64,000 bases of DNA from Heterodera schachtii (lineage: Eukaryota > Nematoda > Chromadorea > Rhabditida > Heteroderidae): the NCBI GenBank assembly GCA_023374025.1, contig SIJG01000002.1:1275790-1339789 (forward strand), given 5' to 3'. Of the stretch, positions 42,650 through 55,263 are shown piece after piece. How positions within the stretch are numbered: the stretch's first letter is position 1; every line of letters begins with the position of its first letter. The position numbers and the translations under genes were made by a program. The notes beneath the pieces were generated by a model. That model ran no database searches. It was not told the origin of the DNA and saw only the letters and a program-made list of their open reading frames with translations.

Positions 42650-42860
42650 AATTTAAAAAAAAAACATTTATGAATATATGGCCAAAAATGCTTAAAAAAC
42701 AGTTTTTTGAAGTTTTCTGGTCATAATTTTTGAAACAAAAAGAATTTTAATTTGCAGCTAATACCTAGACTCGTAGAGCTATCGAATGATACCAAGAATG
42801 TCCAATTTGGATGTTTCTACACAGAAAAAATTGCCAAATTATTTTATGGTCGTGTGAATA
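42650..42860. repeat. Diverged relative of the foldback element
   Basis: Contains AGAGCTATCGAATGATACCA followed by AGAATGTCCAATTTGG, matching the right-arm order AGGGCTATCGAATGATATCA followed by AGAATTACAAATTTGG. Also shares TCATAATTTTTGAAAC. Lies directly beside the hairpin. Confidence 0.6.
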
Positions 42861-43329
42861 GAGCTCAACTTCGACAAGGATTTTTTGTTCTAGTTGTTCA
42901 TTTTTCGAGTCTAAAATTGGGTTTCTCAACCGATGTGAAAATTTGAAGCGGTAATTGGGGGGTGGGCAAAATTAAGTTTTGGAGGGGTCGATTTTCAAGT
43001 CGAAAATTTTGTTTTTAATGGTCAACGGCATAAAATGCGCCATGCACATATATTATTAGCTACAATTACACATGCAATACAAGACACAGTGAATAAGCAT
43101 ATACATCGGTGAAGGGTATATATATACATACAGCGATTGGGTAGCTACAATTCAATGTGCAAAAACGGTGATGACACAAATATACACATGGGTAAATACA
43201 TACACACAACATTGGGTAGCTACAATTCGATGTGCAAAACGGGGGAGGCGCATAAATATACAATATATACAGAGCACACAAAAAATGTATCATTGTCGTC
43301 AGGGCTCGTCCGTTGTGAGAAGCACACGT

Positions 43330-43767
43330 CTACAGGTTGTAGATGACCGGCAGATTCTTGCGGCGCACCATTCCATCCTCGCCGAACCACTCCAGCTTGA
43401 ACACGGTGTCAGACGGGCCGGGCGTGTTGCACCATTCCACGATCACGCGGTCGTTCTTGATGTCCTCGTTGTTCGGGTCGAAGGTTGCCACGGTGATGAT
43501 CACGTTCACGGTGTCGCCGACGCCCACGGTGCCGCACGGCGGGTTCAGGAAGATGCGCTTCGGCTTCGTCGTCTTGAAGGCGAACCCAATGCGCTTTGAG
43601 CCCGTGTTGATCAGCTGAAATTGCACAATGATTGATCAATTAGCAGAGAAAGCCTCCCAAACCGACAAACGTACGCGGAAGTTGTAGATGGTCCGGATGT
43701 TGAATGGCGCGTTGAGGTGCAGCTCACGTGCTGGAATTGTTGCGATGTCTTCCGGAGGTTGCCCCAT
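43330..43767 (-). CDS. msp: Major sperm protein
   Basis: 125-aa MSP from two exons (43675..43767 and 43330..43614) with a 60-nt phase-0 intron (CGC/GTACGT, AATTTCAG). MSP is the polymerising cytoskeletal protein that drives crawling of amoeboid nematode sperm and is also an oocyte-maturation signal. Visible family hallmarks: LINTGSKRIGFAFKTT, the PPCGTVGVGD loop, NDRVIVEWCNTP and the C-terminal WFGEDGMVRRKNLPVIYN. The N-terminus MGQPPEDIATIPARELHLNA fits the start of the immunoglobulin-like fold. An intron at this position is notable because many C. elegans msp genes lack introns. A TTTATATA sequence at 43857-43864 (TATATAAA on the coding strand) lies about 90 nt upstream and may be the TATA box. 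Confidence 0.95.
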
Positions 43768-43856
43768 CGTTGTCGCTGTTGTTGCGGTTGTTGGGCTCGT
43801 CGATGTGTTGCTGATGAAAGAAGAACGGAATAGGCGGAAGTGTGTGAAAATGCCTC

Positions 43857-43864
43857 TTTATATA
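43857..43864 (-). promoter_or_regulatory. Candidate TATA box of the msp gene
   Basis: TATATAAA on the minus strand, 90-97 nt upstream of the msp ATG, in an otherwise mixed-composition leader. The position fits a TATA box only if the 5' UTR is about 60 nt. Not tested. Confidence 0.35.
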
Positions 43865-44057
43865 CGCCATTTGAGTTTCGTCTGTGTGCTAAAAAAATTT
43901 TTTTGTGAATACAGAACGCCAAAGAACAAATACAAAAATAAAAGATAGACCTTTTTTATCGTTGATTTTATGAAATTTTTTTACCTTTAAACTTTGTCAA
44001 TAATAGACCAAATAAAACCATTTTATGCTCATTTTGAAGGGAAAATTTCAGGTATTT

Positions 44058-44230
44058 TCATGTCTGACCATTTTTGGGACGAAAAATGTCTTCGATCTGA
44101 TCGCTGAACTCGAGAAGGAAGGCCGCCATGTACGGCTTGATTGGCTGGTTATCAAATTCGGCGTTGGTCGACCGCTTCCAAACGGACATTGCGCGATTGT
44201 CCGAGGAGGTGTGAGAGAAAAAATGACTGT
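44058..44230 (-). CDS. Possible terminal exon of an unknown gene
   Basis: A minus-strand frame reads SSDNRAMSVWKRSTNAEFDN, QPIKPYMAAFLLEFSDQIED and IFRPKNGQT-stop. The mix of aromatic and charged residues looks more like real protein than neighbouring frames. No convincing acceptor or upstream exon was identified, so the exon limits are approximate and it may be chance. Confidence 0.25.
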
Positions 44231-45119
44231 TAAACGGCATGAAACTGTGCAATTTGGGGTTCCCTTTTTATTTGTCAAATTTCACAAATAATTGTCAGCA
44301 ATGGCTAAACCCTCGCCAATTGTCAGGCACTTTTGCGTTTTATTTTTTTCTTTTGCCTTATAGCTTCAACCATAACAATTGCCAGAATTGATTCCGACCC
44401 GATTATTTTGTTTTGAATATAAAATTACTTTTGCTATTGTAAAGATTTCCCAAAAGTTTGTGCATCCAATCATAAAAGGCTTTTAATTGAAAAAGATAGG
44501 TTTTATGATATAAGCATATATTGAAGATGGACGGAGTGCAAAGCTGGGAGTAAGGGAGGAGAGGAGAACGTGATCGAGTTGATTTCAAGACAAAATCAAA
44601 TTAAAAACAAATACAGACAGACAAAATCAAGTAAATTGTATTCAACCCGATCAAGCAAAAAAACATAAAAGAGGGGGATTATTCAGCAGATTAAAATAAA
44701 ATCAAACATAAAACAGGTGGAATTGTCAGACAAAAAGATCAGAAGAGTGTGTTTTGGCAGTGATATTCCCGGGCAATTTTTTTTCTCTCGCCAAGACAAA
44801 AATTTAAGGTATCTTACGGAATGTCACTGCAGAGAAATCAAAAAGAATGGTCGGTTAGACTGAAGGAAAACGGGAAGGAAAGATGAATGATGGTTTTGTA
44901 CGGAAAAGAGAAGTACAAGTGCGGTGATTGATTGATTGATGTTAATTAATAAATGTACGTTGAGGGAGGAAGGGAAGCAAAATGAAAAGGATGGATGATG
45001 AATTAAAATGGAAAAAATATTCTCAAATTAGTTTGATATCATATCAGTCGACGGTCCGTCCATCTTCCACCCTCGTCATTTGCGTCCTCTCCCCCATTGT
45101 CTGTTGCCGTCGTTGCCCG

Positions 45120-46665
45120 TCAGCCTTGCGCCGGCACAGCAATGCCTTCCGGAGCCGGTGAGGTTACCGCTTCCGGCACCGAAGTCGCCACCACCTTTGG
45201 CTGCGCGTCGGTCCCGTTGGTGCCGTTTTCGCCTGCAGCCGCCTCAGCAGCAGTGGCCTCCTTCGGCTTCTCCAAGTCTTCCGGATTCAATGCCAAGTGT
45301 TCGATGATCTGAGCCCAGTCGGGCCAGTAGCGCTCCTTCATACGCTTCACAAATGCGGCCAGGTTGGGTGTGCTCGTCTCAATGAACGCTTTGAGCGAGT
45401 CCATCTTCAGCGGAGCGTCCGTGAACTGAGCCAAGTGGCCGAAGAGCGTGGCATCCAACTGTAAGTGAATTGGTGGAGGAATGGCAAGCAAAAATGCTAA
45501 TGGAATTGATTCAACCGGCACATGCCAATTGGCATAATGTCCATGTTATTTGTTTTGAGCCTCCCCATCCAAGTGTGAGGGAAAATGACGTCATTTTTCA
45601 CCATCAAAAAAACCATCATCATTTATTTACCAACCGTGGTTGCAGTTTCTCCAAACAGAAAAGGTTTGTCGCCAAGCAAACTGAAAACAGAACATTGCAC
45701 CGCGTCAACGAAAAAGTCAAACAACGCACGTGGAAAGGGCCATCAGATCTTTCTTGGCAATCTCTTCAATTTCCTCTTGCGTGTGACGACCATAGCCTTG
45801 AGCGTGGAGTGTTTTTTTGATCTGCAAACAGTGAAAAACTGTTTTAAACAATATTTTTGCATAAAATGAAGTTATGGGCGCTTACGCGGGACTGAAGCTG
45901 CTTGATGATCAACTTTTGGAAGGCGAACTTATGTATGCCCTTCAAATGGGACGAAATTCCTTTGTCGTCGGTGGCCAACCATCCGTAGTCTTTGCTCCGG
46001 TCGTACTGGAGGCATCTGTGAGAAAAGTAACAGGTGAGGAGAATTTGGCACACTTCCAAAATGGGCCAAAGTGATCAAAATGGGGAAATGTGTACAACTG
46101 GAAGCCAAGCAAATGTTTTTTTTTTAATTTTCGAATTGTGTTGAGTTACAGAGAGAAAAGGAAGGACCCTTTACATAAATACCTGAACAACGACTCTTCA
46201 ATGAGCGCACTGAATGCGCGCAGTTGAGCCCGTTCGTTGCTGTTCAAATGGGCGTCGATGGACAAATTGAAAGCGGTGCGCAACTTTTCAATGCAAAAGC
46301 TACTGTCCGAGAACTGTTGGCCGTTCAATTCGATAAACGGAATTTGCCCTTTCGGCGACGCTTTGGAGAATTCGTTGCTCACATTCTATAATGTAAAAAT
46401 TAGTGTTTCATATGAATATTTATAAATTTTTTTGTTTAGACTGCAATTTTCCGCAGTTTTTTTCGTCGGAATTCATTAAATTTCATTTTCTTTTTATTTG
46501 TCGCATCCTTACGTGGTATTTGATGTCGTTCATGCGCAGAAAGGTCTCCAGTTTCAGCGCGAATGGTGACGGCGACACAATGGTGTGGGATCGCGGGAAT
46601 TGGACCAGTTGGACTTCGTTCTCCTTCCAGTTGCGCACCACCAGCGAGTGGACGGGTTTCATCAT
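45120..46665 (-). CDS. FAX/CDR-like protein (GST and metaxin-like fold)
   Basis: Proposed 320-aa protein. Exons: 46513..46665, 46183..46385, 45886..46015, 45730..45821, 45635..45680 and 45120..45458; all phases close. The N-terminal thioredoxin-like part shows VQLVQFPRSHTIVSPSPFAL, KLETFLRMNDIKY and SPKGQIPFIELNGQQFSDSS, as in failed-axon-connections (FAX) and C. elegans cadmium-responsive (CDR) proteins. NSNERAQLRAFSALIEESL begins the GST C-terminal domain, and LGDKPFLFGETATTLDATLF is the family hallmark of that domain. The C-terminus is an Ala/Glu/Pro-rich tail of about 55 residues. FAX proteins are linked to axon development in insects; CDRs to metal response in worms. Which applies here cannot be told. 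Start MMKPVHSLV: either Met could be used. Confidence 0.85.
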
Positions 46666-49600
46666 TTTGAAAGAACAAAAATCAGTGGAGAAAGTGACGA
46701 ATGAATGATGGCAGAGAGAAAGCAAGTCAATAAGTTATGTCGCTGTTTCTGTGCACGGAAAGGGACGATGACATTTTTACAACGAACTTTTTTTATGTTT
46801 GGTGGACAAAAAATGCGCAACAATTTCCGAATGAATGGACAGAGGGAGGGACGGCGGTTGCGCAATTGGAGGGGGATGAATTGATGGAGAAGAAAAAGTG
46901 AGTGTGAAGTGGACGAAGGAAGGATGGGATGGAAGAAAAGGTCGAGGGATGGACGACGCGGAAGAGAAAGAAAGAACGCTTCCCCACCCCCTCCTCCGCC
47001 AATTTTGCCGTGGAGACTTTTTTAACGAGTCATTTCGAAAGAAAGGACGGCATATGATGGAGATGATGAAGGAATACACTGAGAAGAAGGCAAATTGGGA
47101 TAGAATGAGTTCGATTGGGTGGTCTTCGTCCAATGAGTGTGTGTATGTGGGAGGGATGGGGGAGAGGGGATTTGTGAGAGCACTCATTGTGTACGAAGCG
47201 ATTGTGGGGCGAAGGGGTGGGTGGGGGGAAGACAACGCCGTTTTTATCGGGGTTAGCACTTCAAAAAATTTTCTGACTTTTTATCAGAGAATAAAAGTGA
47301 CGTTTATTCCTTAATTTGAGCGCTTTCATGAAATAACCGCTTTGACATTCGAAAAAAAGAAAATCCGGGCCAAACTCCATTCATAAGTAATGAATGGACA
47401 ACAAAATGGACAGAGCGAATGGACGACAGACGGACGGATGGTGTGATGGATTGGAATGCAAAGAACGGGGGGAAGAATGTGCGGAGGGAGGGAGGGAAGG
47501 GCCACCACTTTGAACTAAAGCGAATGAATAGCGAAGGATGGACACCACAGCACAGCCATCAATACGAGCAAGCAATGAATGAATGGGTGGGGCAAAGAAA
47601 GGGTTGGAAAGTTGGGAAAATTGGACGCGAATGTCCGTCGTCCTAAAGCCAAAATGAGAAGAAGGCAAAATTTATGGGGACGAAGGACGGCGGAGGAGGG
47701 GAAGGGTAAAGCCATCAAAAATAGGGAAATAGCCAAAGAATGGACGAAATTGATGAAATGGAAATGGAGGAGCAGGAAATGGGTGGCGGTTGAAGGATGG
47801 CAAAAAGAGGACAAAGAATAAAACAACGGGGAAATTGGAAGGAGGAGGGGAAGGGGGGGATACAGATGTTCAAAAAAAACAAAATCCGAAGAAAAAACAA
47901 GCCTACTGGACAGCAGCAGGTTCCGTTTCGGTGGCCTTTGTGTGTGTGTACAAGGAAAAGAAATTGTTGGTGGAAGAGATATTCAATTTTCCCCTTTTGA
48001 CGGGGTTAAGAAAAAAAGCGATGTTGGGAACCGAAAAGGGACAAAAACGATGATTGATATGATAAATTGAATGAGAATGGCAGATAAAATGGGGCAAAAA
48101 CGAAAAGGGGCGGCACACAAACGACAAAAAGCGAAGTTTAGAGGGAGGGCGAGTCAGAAGAGCAAAAGATGGGGGAGGGGAGAAGATATGGGATCAACAG
48201 CAGGACAAATGGATGGGATGAGTGGAGAGGGGTGAATCATAAAGTGGGGGGGGGGGGAAGAGCAAATAACAGACGACAGGGGAAAAAAAGGGGGGGGGGC
48301 AAAGGGGAATGGCGGGGTGCTCAAGGGTCAGTGGAGAAAAAGAAAATCGGACGGATGGGCAGTGGGGGGAGATGCAATCTTTGTGGCATTTTATCAGCAA
48401 TTTTTCACGATACACAAACATAAAGAGGAGGAGGGGAGGGGGAAGAGAGTTCGGAGAGAAAGAGGGGAAAAAAGGACCGAACATTACTCATCCAGTCATT
48501 TTGCAGCAAATGTAATATTTAATATATGTTCTGGGAAAGGGGGGGGGGCAGAAAAACACAGCCAAAGCAATGAAAGTGAATTTAGCGGATTCATCGAGAA
48601 AAAGGGGATTTCGAACAATGAAAAAGAATGACGAATTTTTTGGTAGTGTTTTTGGGCCAAGCATCTCGCAGTCAATTTTTAAGTAACAAAAAAAACGGGA
48701 AAAACAATATGCCAAATGACAAAAGGCGCCAAATTTAAAAATTTTATGAAAGGATTATAGTATTTTAAGAAATTGCATTCTTTTTTAAGGGACAATATTA
48801 GAAAGTAGTAGAGAATTCATATAGTACAATATTCAAGACCGGAACTATTAATTATCCAAGCTTAATTGCCCCACAAACCGACCCCTATCGTCCGTCCGAT
48901 GAAATGCTTTTCGTTCTCTTTGCACAGCTAATTGAATTGTGGAGACTCTCCCAAAGAATTTTGGATCGAATTCCTCTCAAGATTCCTTCTCTATGTAATA
49001 ATTTAAATCCTCTGCACTTTATATGGCTTGTTTGATTAGCTTATTCTCACCGAAAGCGCTTTCAAAATGTAATATTTCCCAATAAATTCAATTTGTTTGT
49101 TATATCAAATAAAAATGCATAAAACTCTGACCTTAATTAAATCAATGGACTATAATATAAGAAAATAGTGAATCGAAAAAAATCCAAAAAAAAATTTGAT
49201 AATAAATATGCAAATTAGTTGGTGTTTATCGGATTCATTGGCAGCACATAAATTTGTGCGCCGCGTATTCCCCCGACTTCTCAATTGTGTGCTGTTGCTG
49301 CTGAATTTTGATGGACTGTCGACAATTGAGAAAGGGCGCGGGACGGTTGGGGAGGGGGGGGGGGGGGGGAATGCGGGCGACGAATTGTGGACAAATAAAC
49401 AACAGCAGTAGTAATTGGGGGGGGGGGGGGGAGAGATTGGAGGTTATTTGGGGGGGGGAGGGGAAGTAATGGATCCATCCCCTGGGGGGGGGGGGCGACT
49501 GCACTGCTCACTCAACTCGGACAGAACAGCAGCAGCAGCAGACTCGACAAAATCCAGCAGCCGTGGTGTGGTCGTTGTTCGCCGCTTCCTCCATCCCCCC

Positions 49601-52600
49601 GGGGGATTGGTCTGTTAATTGCAATGCCCCCACCCCTCTCCCCCGCCGGCTAATCTGTCGGGTGCTCTCCAAGCCCAACAGCAGCAGAGGAGCGGAGTGT
49701 GTTTGTATGAGCCATTGCACCGCGCCTCCCGCCCCTCCCCCCTATGCCCCCCGGGGGTGGCGATTTATGAAAATGAAATACAATGGGCGGTAGAGGCGAT
49801 GATTATGAAGGGGGGAAGGTGGAGGGAGGAGGAAGAATGTTCGATTTATATGAATGAATGCGAGGAATTGTACGCTGCTGTTGCTGCTGCCCTGGTGACC
49901 CTTCTCCCCCCCCCCCCCCCTCCCCAGCAGCGGAAAAGCAAACGGCAAAATGATCATCCCCCGAGGGGTAATGACCCCCCCCCCCCAAAATTCGCACCTC
50001 CCCCTCCCCCCCCCCCCCCGCCGTCGAGTTTAGGTTGGGTGGTGAACAACGAACATTCGTTCGTCACCGACCCCATTCTTCTTCAAGCGCCGCCCCATCA
50101 ATCAGTTTTGTGTTACACACATCCCCAAAACAAAACTCCGATCATTGCCACCACCGCAAAACGACGACGACGACGACGGTGGTGGTGGCATTCGATTCAA
50201 CGCATTTTAACACCACCACCACCGTCGCCGGCAGAGAGCAGAGCAGAGGAATTCAAAGAATGGACGGGCAAAACAAAACACGGAAATTGGGGGAAGGGGG
50301 GGGGGGTTCGATTGAAATTTGTGTCATATGAGAAAAAAACGGGAAAAATCGTTGGCATTTGACCAAAAATGGGGGGGGGGGAGGGGAAGGAAAGGAAGGG
50401 ATGACTTTTGCCAATTTCCAATGTCCTGGTTGTTGTTGAAAATTTTTGTCCAAGCCCAAAATAGAAGGAGGAGGAGAACAAAAAATGGGTTTTTATGTTG
50501 TGTGTGATGAGAGAGATAAGCAATTGGAAAATGGGGAGGGGCGGCCGACGGACGGACGGACGGATTGGTGACTCATCGCCCCCCCCCCCCCCCAATCATT
50601 CGTCCCCGGGGGGGGGGACATAAATTGGCTGCTGACTGACTTTTGGACTCTATGGGAAAGGAAACTTTGCAACACTCACAACATACACACATTAACAAAT
50701 AAGAAAGCAAAGCTCAATAAAGCGATGGGGGAGGCATTTAAAAAGTTGGCCAAATCGAAAATGGCAAATCAATCAAATCGGGGGGAACAAAAGGAACAGA
50801 AGTGGCTGCTAATTGGGGTTGGTTTATGAGGATGGGGGCTAATTGAGTAAATGGGAGGGGAGGGGTCGAAAGGCTTTCATTCACCCAACAGCTGATTGGG
50901 ATGGGTGATCAATTAATTAATGAATTAATTAATTGGGTTTTTTTGACTCTAATGAGTTTTTTCACCGGCAGCAGCAAACACCAAAAGCGGCTGACCCTCG
51001 CATTTTTGGGTGGCAAAATAATTAAATTGGGTTAGCACACACTCATCACCATAGCAGTAGTGTCCCGTCCATCTTCGTTTCGTACTCATCCGCCCACCCG
51101 CCGCGGTGTTTTTGTGCTCTCCGCAGGCCCCAGGGGTCTCCCGTCCCCGCGGGGTCTCCCCTTCCCCTCCCCAGGTTTTGTGGCCACATTTTGCGTAAAA
51201 TAATAAAATTTGGGGATGGGTCGACGGGTGGCATGTGTGGCGAAATGGGAAATGACGACGACGCGACGATGTGCTGCTGCTGCTTACTGCTGGTGGTGGT
51301 GGTGGTGGTGGTAAAACAGTGGCCGCGCCGACCGCCCGTTGAGCGCGGCGGCGGCGGTGGCGGCGCTCTGATGGAATAATTGGCTTTTGGCGCAGTGCCC
51401 ACAGAGTGTGGAAAATTGTGTGGAAAACAGTGGGGGGAGGGGAAGTGAAAATTGTGATGAAGAGGCGAAATTGGGGGGATTCATGGGATGGCGGTGAGTG
51501 GGGAATAAATGAAAATAATCAGGGGATCGCTTCATGATTTTGATAAAAATGGACGGGACGAAATGGGCGAGGAGAGAGGGGATCACATGGACGGACGAGC
51601 AGCGCCGCCCGATGTTTGTGAAGCGGAAGGAAAAGGAAATGTGGGGGATAGCGGGAGGGGGAGGGTTGGGAAATTTGCCAAAATAAAATGGAAGACCAGC
51701 AAAAAACATTTTAAAGGAATTTACGGAATAATACCGAACTGGGGGGCCCCAATTGGAAGCAAATTGTCTTAATGAGCAAAAGCAGCAGGTGGGTGTCCCC
51801 TCCCTTCCCCCGCCCATCCCTCCCTAATTGGAGACTAAACGATGGGCCTGCCGAATTGTTGCCTTTTCCAGCGCTGGGAGCAGGTTGTTCGTTTAATAGA
51901 GCATGTAATTAGTTTAAATTGCAAGCACCCTCTAATTGGCAACAACACACATCCGCCGGACATCAATTAATCAACCAATCGGTCAATCAATTAATCCTTC
52001 ATCCTCCCATTGTGTTTTGGCCAATTTCGACAAATCCCTCGTCGTCCCTAAGGGCGCCCCCATTTATTTATTGCCTTTGTTCAGAGTCCGTTCGTTCGTC
52101 TGCTTCTGCTGCTGTTGACTAAAAGCATTCTTCAACTGCAGCAGCAGCAGCAAAGTAAGAGTAATTACTTAATTTAGTTAAAGAGCGGCTGGCAGCGCTA
52201 TTATTGACAGCCGACGGCGGCGGCGGTGGGTACGAAAGAGGGGAGGGGGGGGGGGGAAGGGGAAAGGTTGTGCTATTTGTGGTGGTGGGGTGGGGCACAA
52301 TTTGCCACGAAGCGACCGACGCACGGGGGACGGACAAAAAGCTTGCCGGCGGGCTTAATTCCGTGCTCGCAAATGCATTTGGAAGGGATGCAAAAATGGG
52401 GGAGGGGAGGGAGATGAAGTGGGGAGATGAAGGGCGGAAGATGAAGAGAGAGGATGAGGGAAGATACCCGTAAAATGATGGGGAATAATGGGACGGATGA
52501 GTGGCTTTGTGAGGCAAGCGGAGGATGGGTTGGAAATTGGGGGATTATGTGATGGTTTAAGCTGGATGTGAGATTAAATTTAGAAAATTAATACCGCCGT

Positions 52601-52686
52601 GGAAAATTTTTAAAATTTGAGTGATTTTTTGAACAGATTTTGCCCAAAAATGAAAATTTTTGCGATTTTATTTTAGCTCAGTTGTT

Positions 52687-52847
52687 AAATGGTTTTCACC
52701 TAAAAAGAACAATATGAATTTTTAGTCCGGGTTTTAAAAAGCAAAGAAAAATTCAATTTTTATTATTTTTAAGTGATTTTTTAAAAGTTCAAACAACTAA
52801 AATTTTGAATTTTCAAATATATATAAAAGTAAAAGTGATAGATTAAT
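52687..52847. repeat. Dispersed AT-rich repeat, copy B
   Basis: Partner of 27183-27345, same orientation. Shares AAATGGTTTT, CCTAAAAAGAACAAT, GAATTTTTAGTCCG and AAAAGTGATAGAT with small differences. Confidence 0.75.
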
Positions 52848-53371
52848 TTTACCTTCTCCCAATCTCCAAATAATAATTTTTCTCTCATCAAAACCACACC
52901 CCCATTCTCGCGTGTGCATAAAAATTTCGTGTTTCGTGCAAAATACGAAATACGAAAGGCCTAAACACGAAAATACGAAATACGAAACGATCAACGTCAC
53001 TGATCAGCAGCAGGAATAGGAAGAGAGCGTTGGAAAAGAAGAGGACGATGATTGGGGTGAATGTGATGAGAGGTGAATGAATGTGTGGGATTGCCGGGGG
53101 CGGGGGAGGGGAAGGATTGGGATGAATGGGGGGGGACCAAAGGGGGGGGGGAAGGTTGGGATGAATTGGGGGGGGGGGAGGATCAAATTAACGGGGGCAA
53201 TTTGGGGGGGGGGGAAGGGGAGAACGGGTTGTTGTGTTATCGCTTCTCACTCACATTTCATTCATTCATTCTCATTTCATCATCACACCCAACCGCCGAC
53301 CGCAGCGCCACCACAAAAATGGGGGGGGGGGAAAGGGGGGGGGGGGAGAAGGGAAGGAGAGAGGGGTCACC

Positions 53372-53392
53372 GGGGGGGGGGGGGGGGGGGGG
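53372..53392 (+). repeat. G21 homopolymer
   Basis: Uninterrupted run of 21 G in a stretch where several other runs of 9-13 G occur within 300 nt. Confidence 0.95.
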
Positions 53393-54617
53393 AATTGGGT
53401 GGCAAAAACAACGAAAACAGAAGAAGAGGACGAAGTTAGCCAAAAACCGAAAATAGGCAAAGCAACGGGAAGAAGTTCAAAAATGACACACATTTTAAAT
53501 GGGGGGGAATTGAGAGAGGAAAAGCAAATTAATTTATGTAAATAATTATTATTATTATAAATTCAAAATTAAAAATTATTTCAGGTTTTGTTGTTTCTCA
53601 AAAAAGATAAAAAGTGCAATTTTTTAAATATTATTTTCATTCCGTTCTTTATTTTTTTATCATTTTTAATTTTTTAAAATTAAATGACGAATTAATTAAT
53701 TAAAAAAAGATAATTAATTCTCTTTCTTTGGGGTTAACAAACATTTATAAATAAATATTTGTAGGTAAATATTTTTCACAGAGTAAATGATCGCAGCACA
53801 GAAAATGATCAACGATGCCACGTAAACATTTAAAGAAATAATAATTTAAGGGAACAAATTATTGTTTTAATTAATTTAATTTAATGGTTTTAATGATGGG
53901 ATGGGATAAAATTATAAATAAAATCCATTTTTATTCGTTTATTTATTGCCCGTAATTTTCTTATTAAGAAATCCAAAAAAAAACCATTTTCGATCATTTT
54001 CATATATTAATACCATTTTCGATCAATTTCAAAATTTTGCGATCATTTTCATAATATTTATCTGATTATTCGGTCAAAATGGACACATAAAATTCATTTG
54101 ATTTTGTTGCTCTTCTCTTTCTGATCAGTTTCCCCCCCCGGGTGCTTTTCCCTTCCGATCGGCGGAGATCAGCACTGATCTGCTGATCAGACCAATGTTG
54201 TTGTTGTCGATGATTTTGCTGGTAGTGATCCATCATTTTGTGCTGCTGTCAAAACGGCTCTGCCGCCGCTCATTTGACTTTGACTTTGGCGATGGATCGA
54301 CGCCAAAAGTGCCTCCAGGCGATCGTTTGGCCGAGGGAAAGGCTTAACCAGCAGAAATTGTTTAAATTTTGAGAAATCCGGGTAAAATTTTCCGATTCGG
54401 TCTGACCATTTCCGCGCCGCTTTTGTCTAACACAGCCGAAAAGGAGCGAAATCGAGCGGCGGCATCAAAAAGTTGGCTTCTGAAGAAGGAAAAGCATTGC
54501 CAAATTGAGATTTCTGGATTGGCAAAATGTCTCTCCAAAATGCTTTGAAATTAGCTCACAGTGGTGCGCCATTGTTGCGCCGATTGGCACCGGCGACCGA
54601 TGCCGGGAAAGTGGTGA

Positions 54618-55161
54618 TCAGCTGCTGGTTGGCAAGCTGTTCAACTGCGCTCGTCCGGGGCAGCCGCGGCGGCGGGGACAATTGGACAAAAGCGGGGGCA
54701 CTGAAAAAGCAATGAATGAATTGCAATTAAATTTACAACACACTAATTGCCGCTCCCCCGCAAAAAAAGCCCACCAAATTGCACCCGTTGCCGTCGTCGA
54801 TGCCATCTTTTTCAACGGCTTTGATGCCGTCTCCTCCGCTGTCGGCACCCGTCTCAGGCGCCTGTCCAAACTGCCTGTGGAGTGCGCTTGTCCGTGTACA
54901 CTTCCGCTGAGCAGTGGTGCGGTGCCACCGTCGCCGCCGCTTCGCCGCACGACGAGCGGATGGCGCAACGGACGCGCGGCATCCAACCGACGCACAATTT
55001 GGCCCAATTGGGTGGAGGCGACGGCGGCCAATGAAACGGAGGACGAGGAGGAGCAGCAGGAGGACGCACAACAGGAGGGACGACCGCTTGAGCAGCTGCT
55101 GCTCGACGACAAATCCTTCTGCGGTGGGGGGGGGCAAATGATCAGAGCAATTAAGCAATAA

Positions 55162-55215
<54 letters not shown>

Positions 55216-55228
55216 CGAGGGCGAGAGG

Positions 55229-55263
<35 letters not shown>

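Larger units (their letters stand above)
46666..54617. other. Eight-kilobase gene-poor block, G-tract rich
   Basis: No supported exon. GA-rich DNA at 46.8-48.6 kb, dense G runs at 49.3-49.5, 50.3 and 52.2-53.4 kb (G21 at 53372-53392), C runs at about 49.90, 49.97, 50.01 and 50.58 kb, a trinucleotide GGT stretch at 51.29-51.31 kb, and a dispersed AT repeat at 52.69-52.85 kb. 53.5-54.1 kb is almost pure A/T. Long frames here are Pro-, Gly- or Ser-homopolymer artefacts. Confidence 0.5.

Noticed and set aside
43168..43618. Plus-strand frames over the msp gene
   Set aside because: Shadows of the MSP coding strand.
46777..48715. Several Ser/Pro/Phe-rich minus-strand frames
   Set aside because: GA-rich intergenic DNA read backwards; no consistent phases or family resemblance.
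49619..50362. 247-codon plus-strand frame rich in Pro and Arg
   Set aside because: Driven by C/G runs and CGA repeats; no exon signals or ordered region.
54505..55161. 218-codon plus-strand frame
   Set aside because: Antisense to the last exon of the serine-rich gene; the minus-strand model has matching splice sites and phases.
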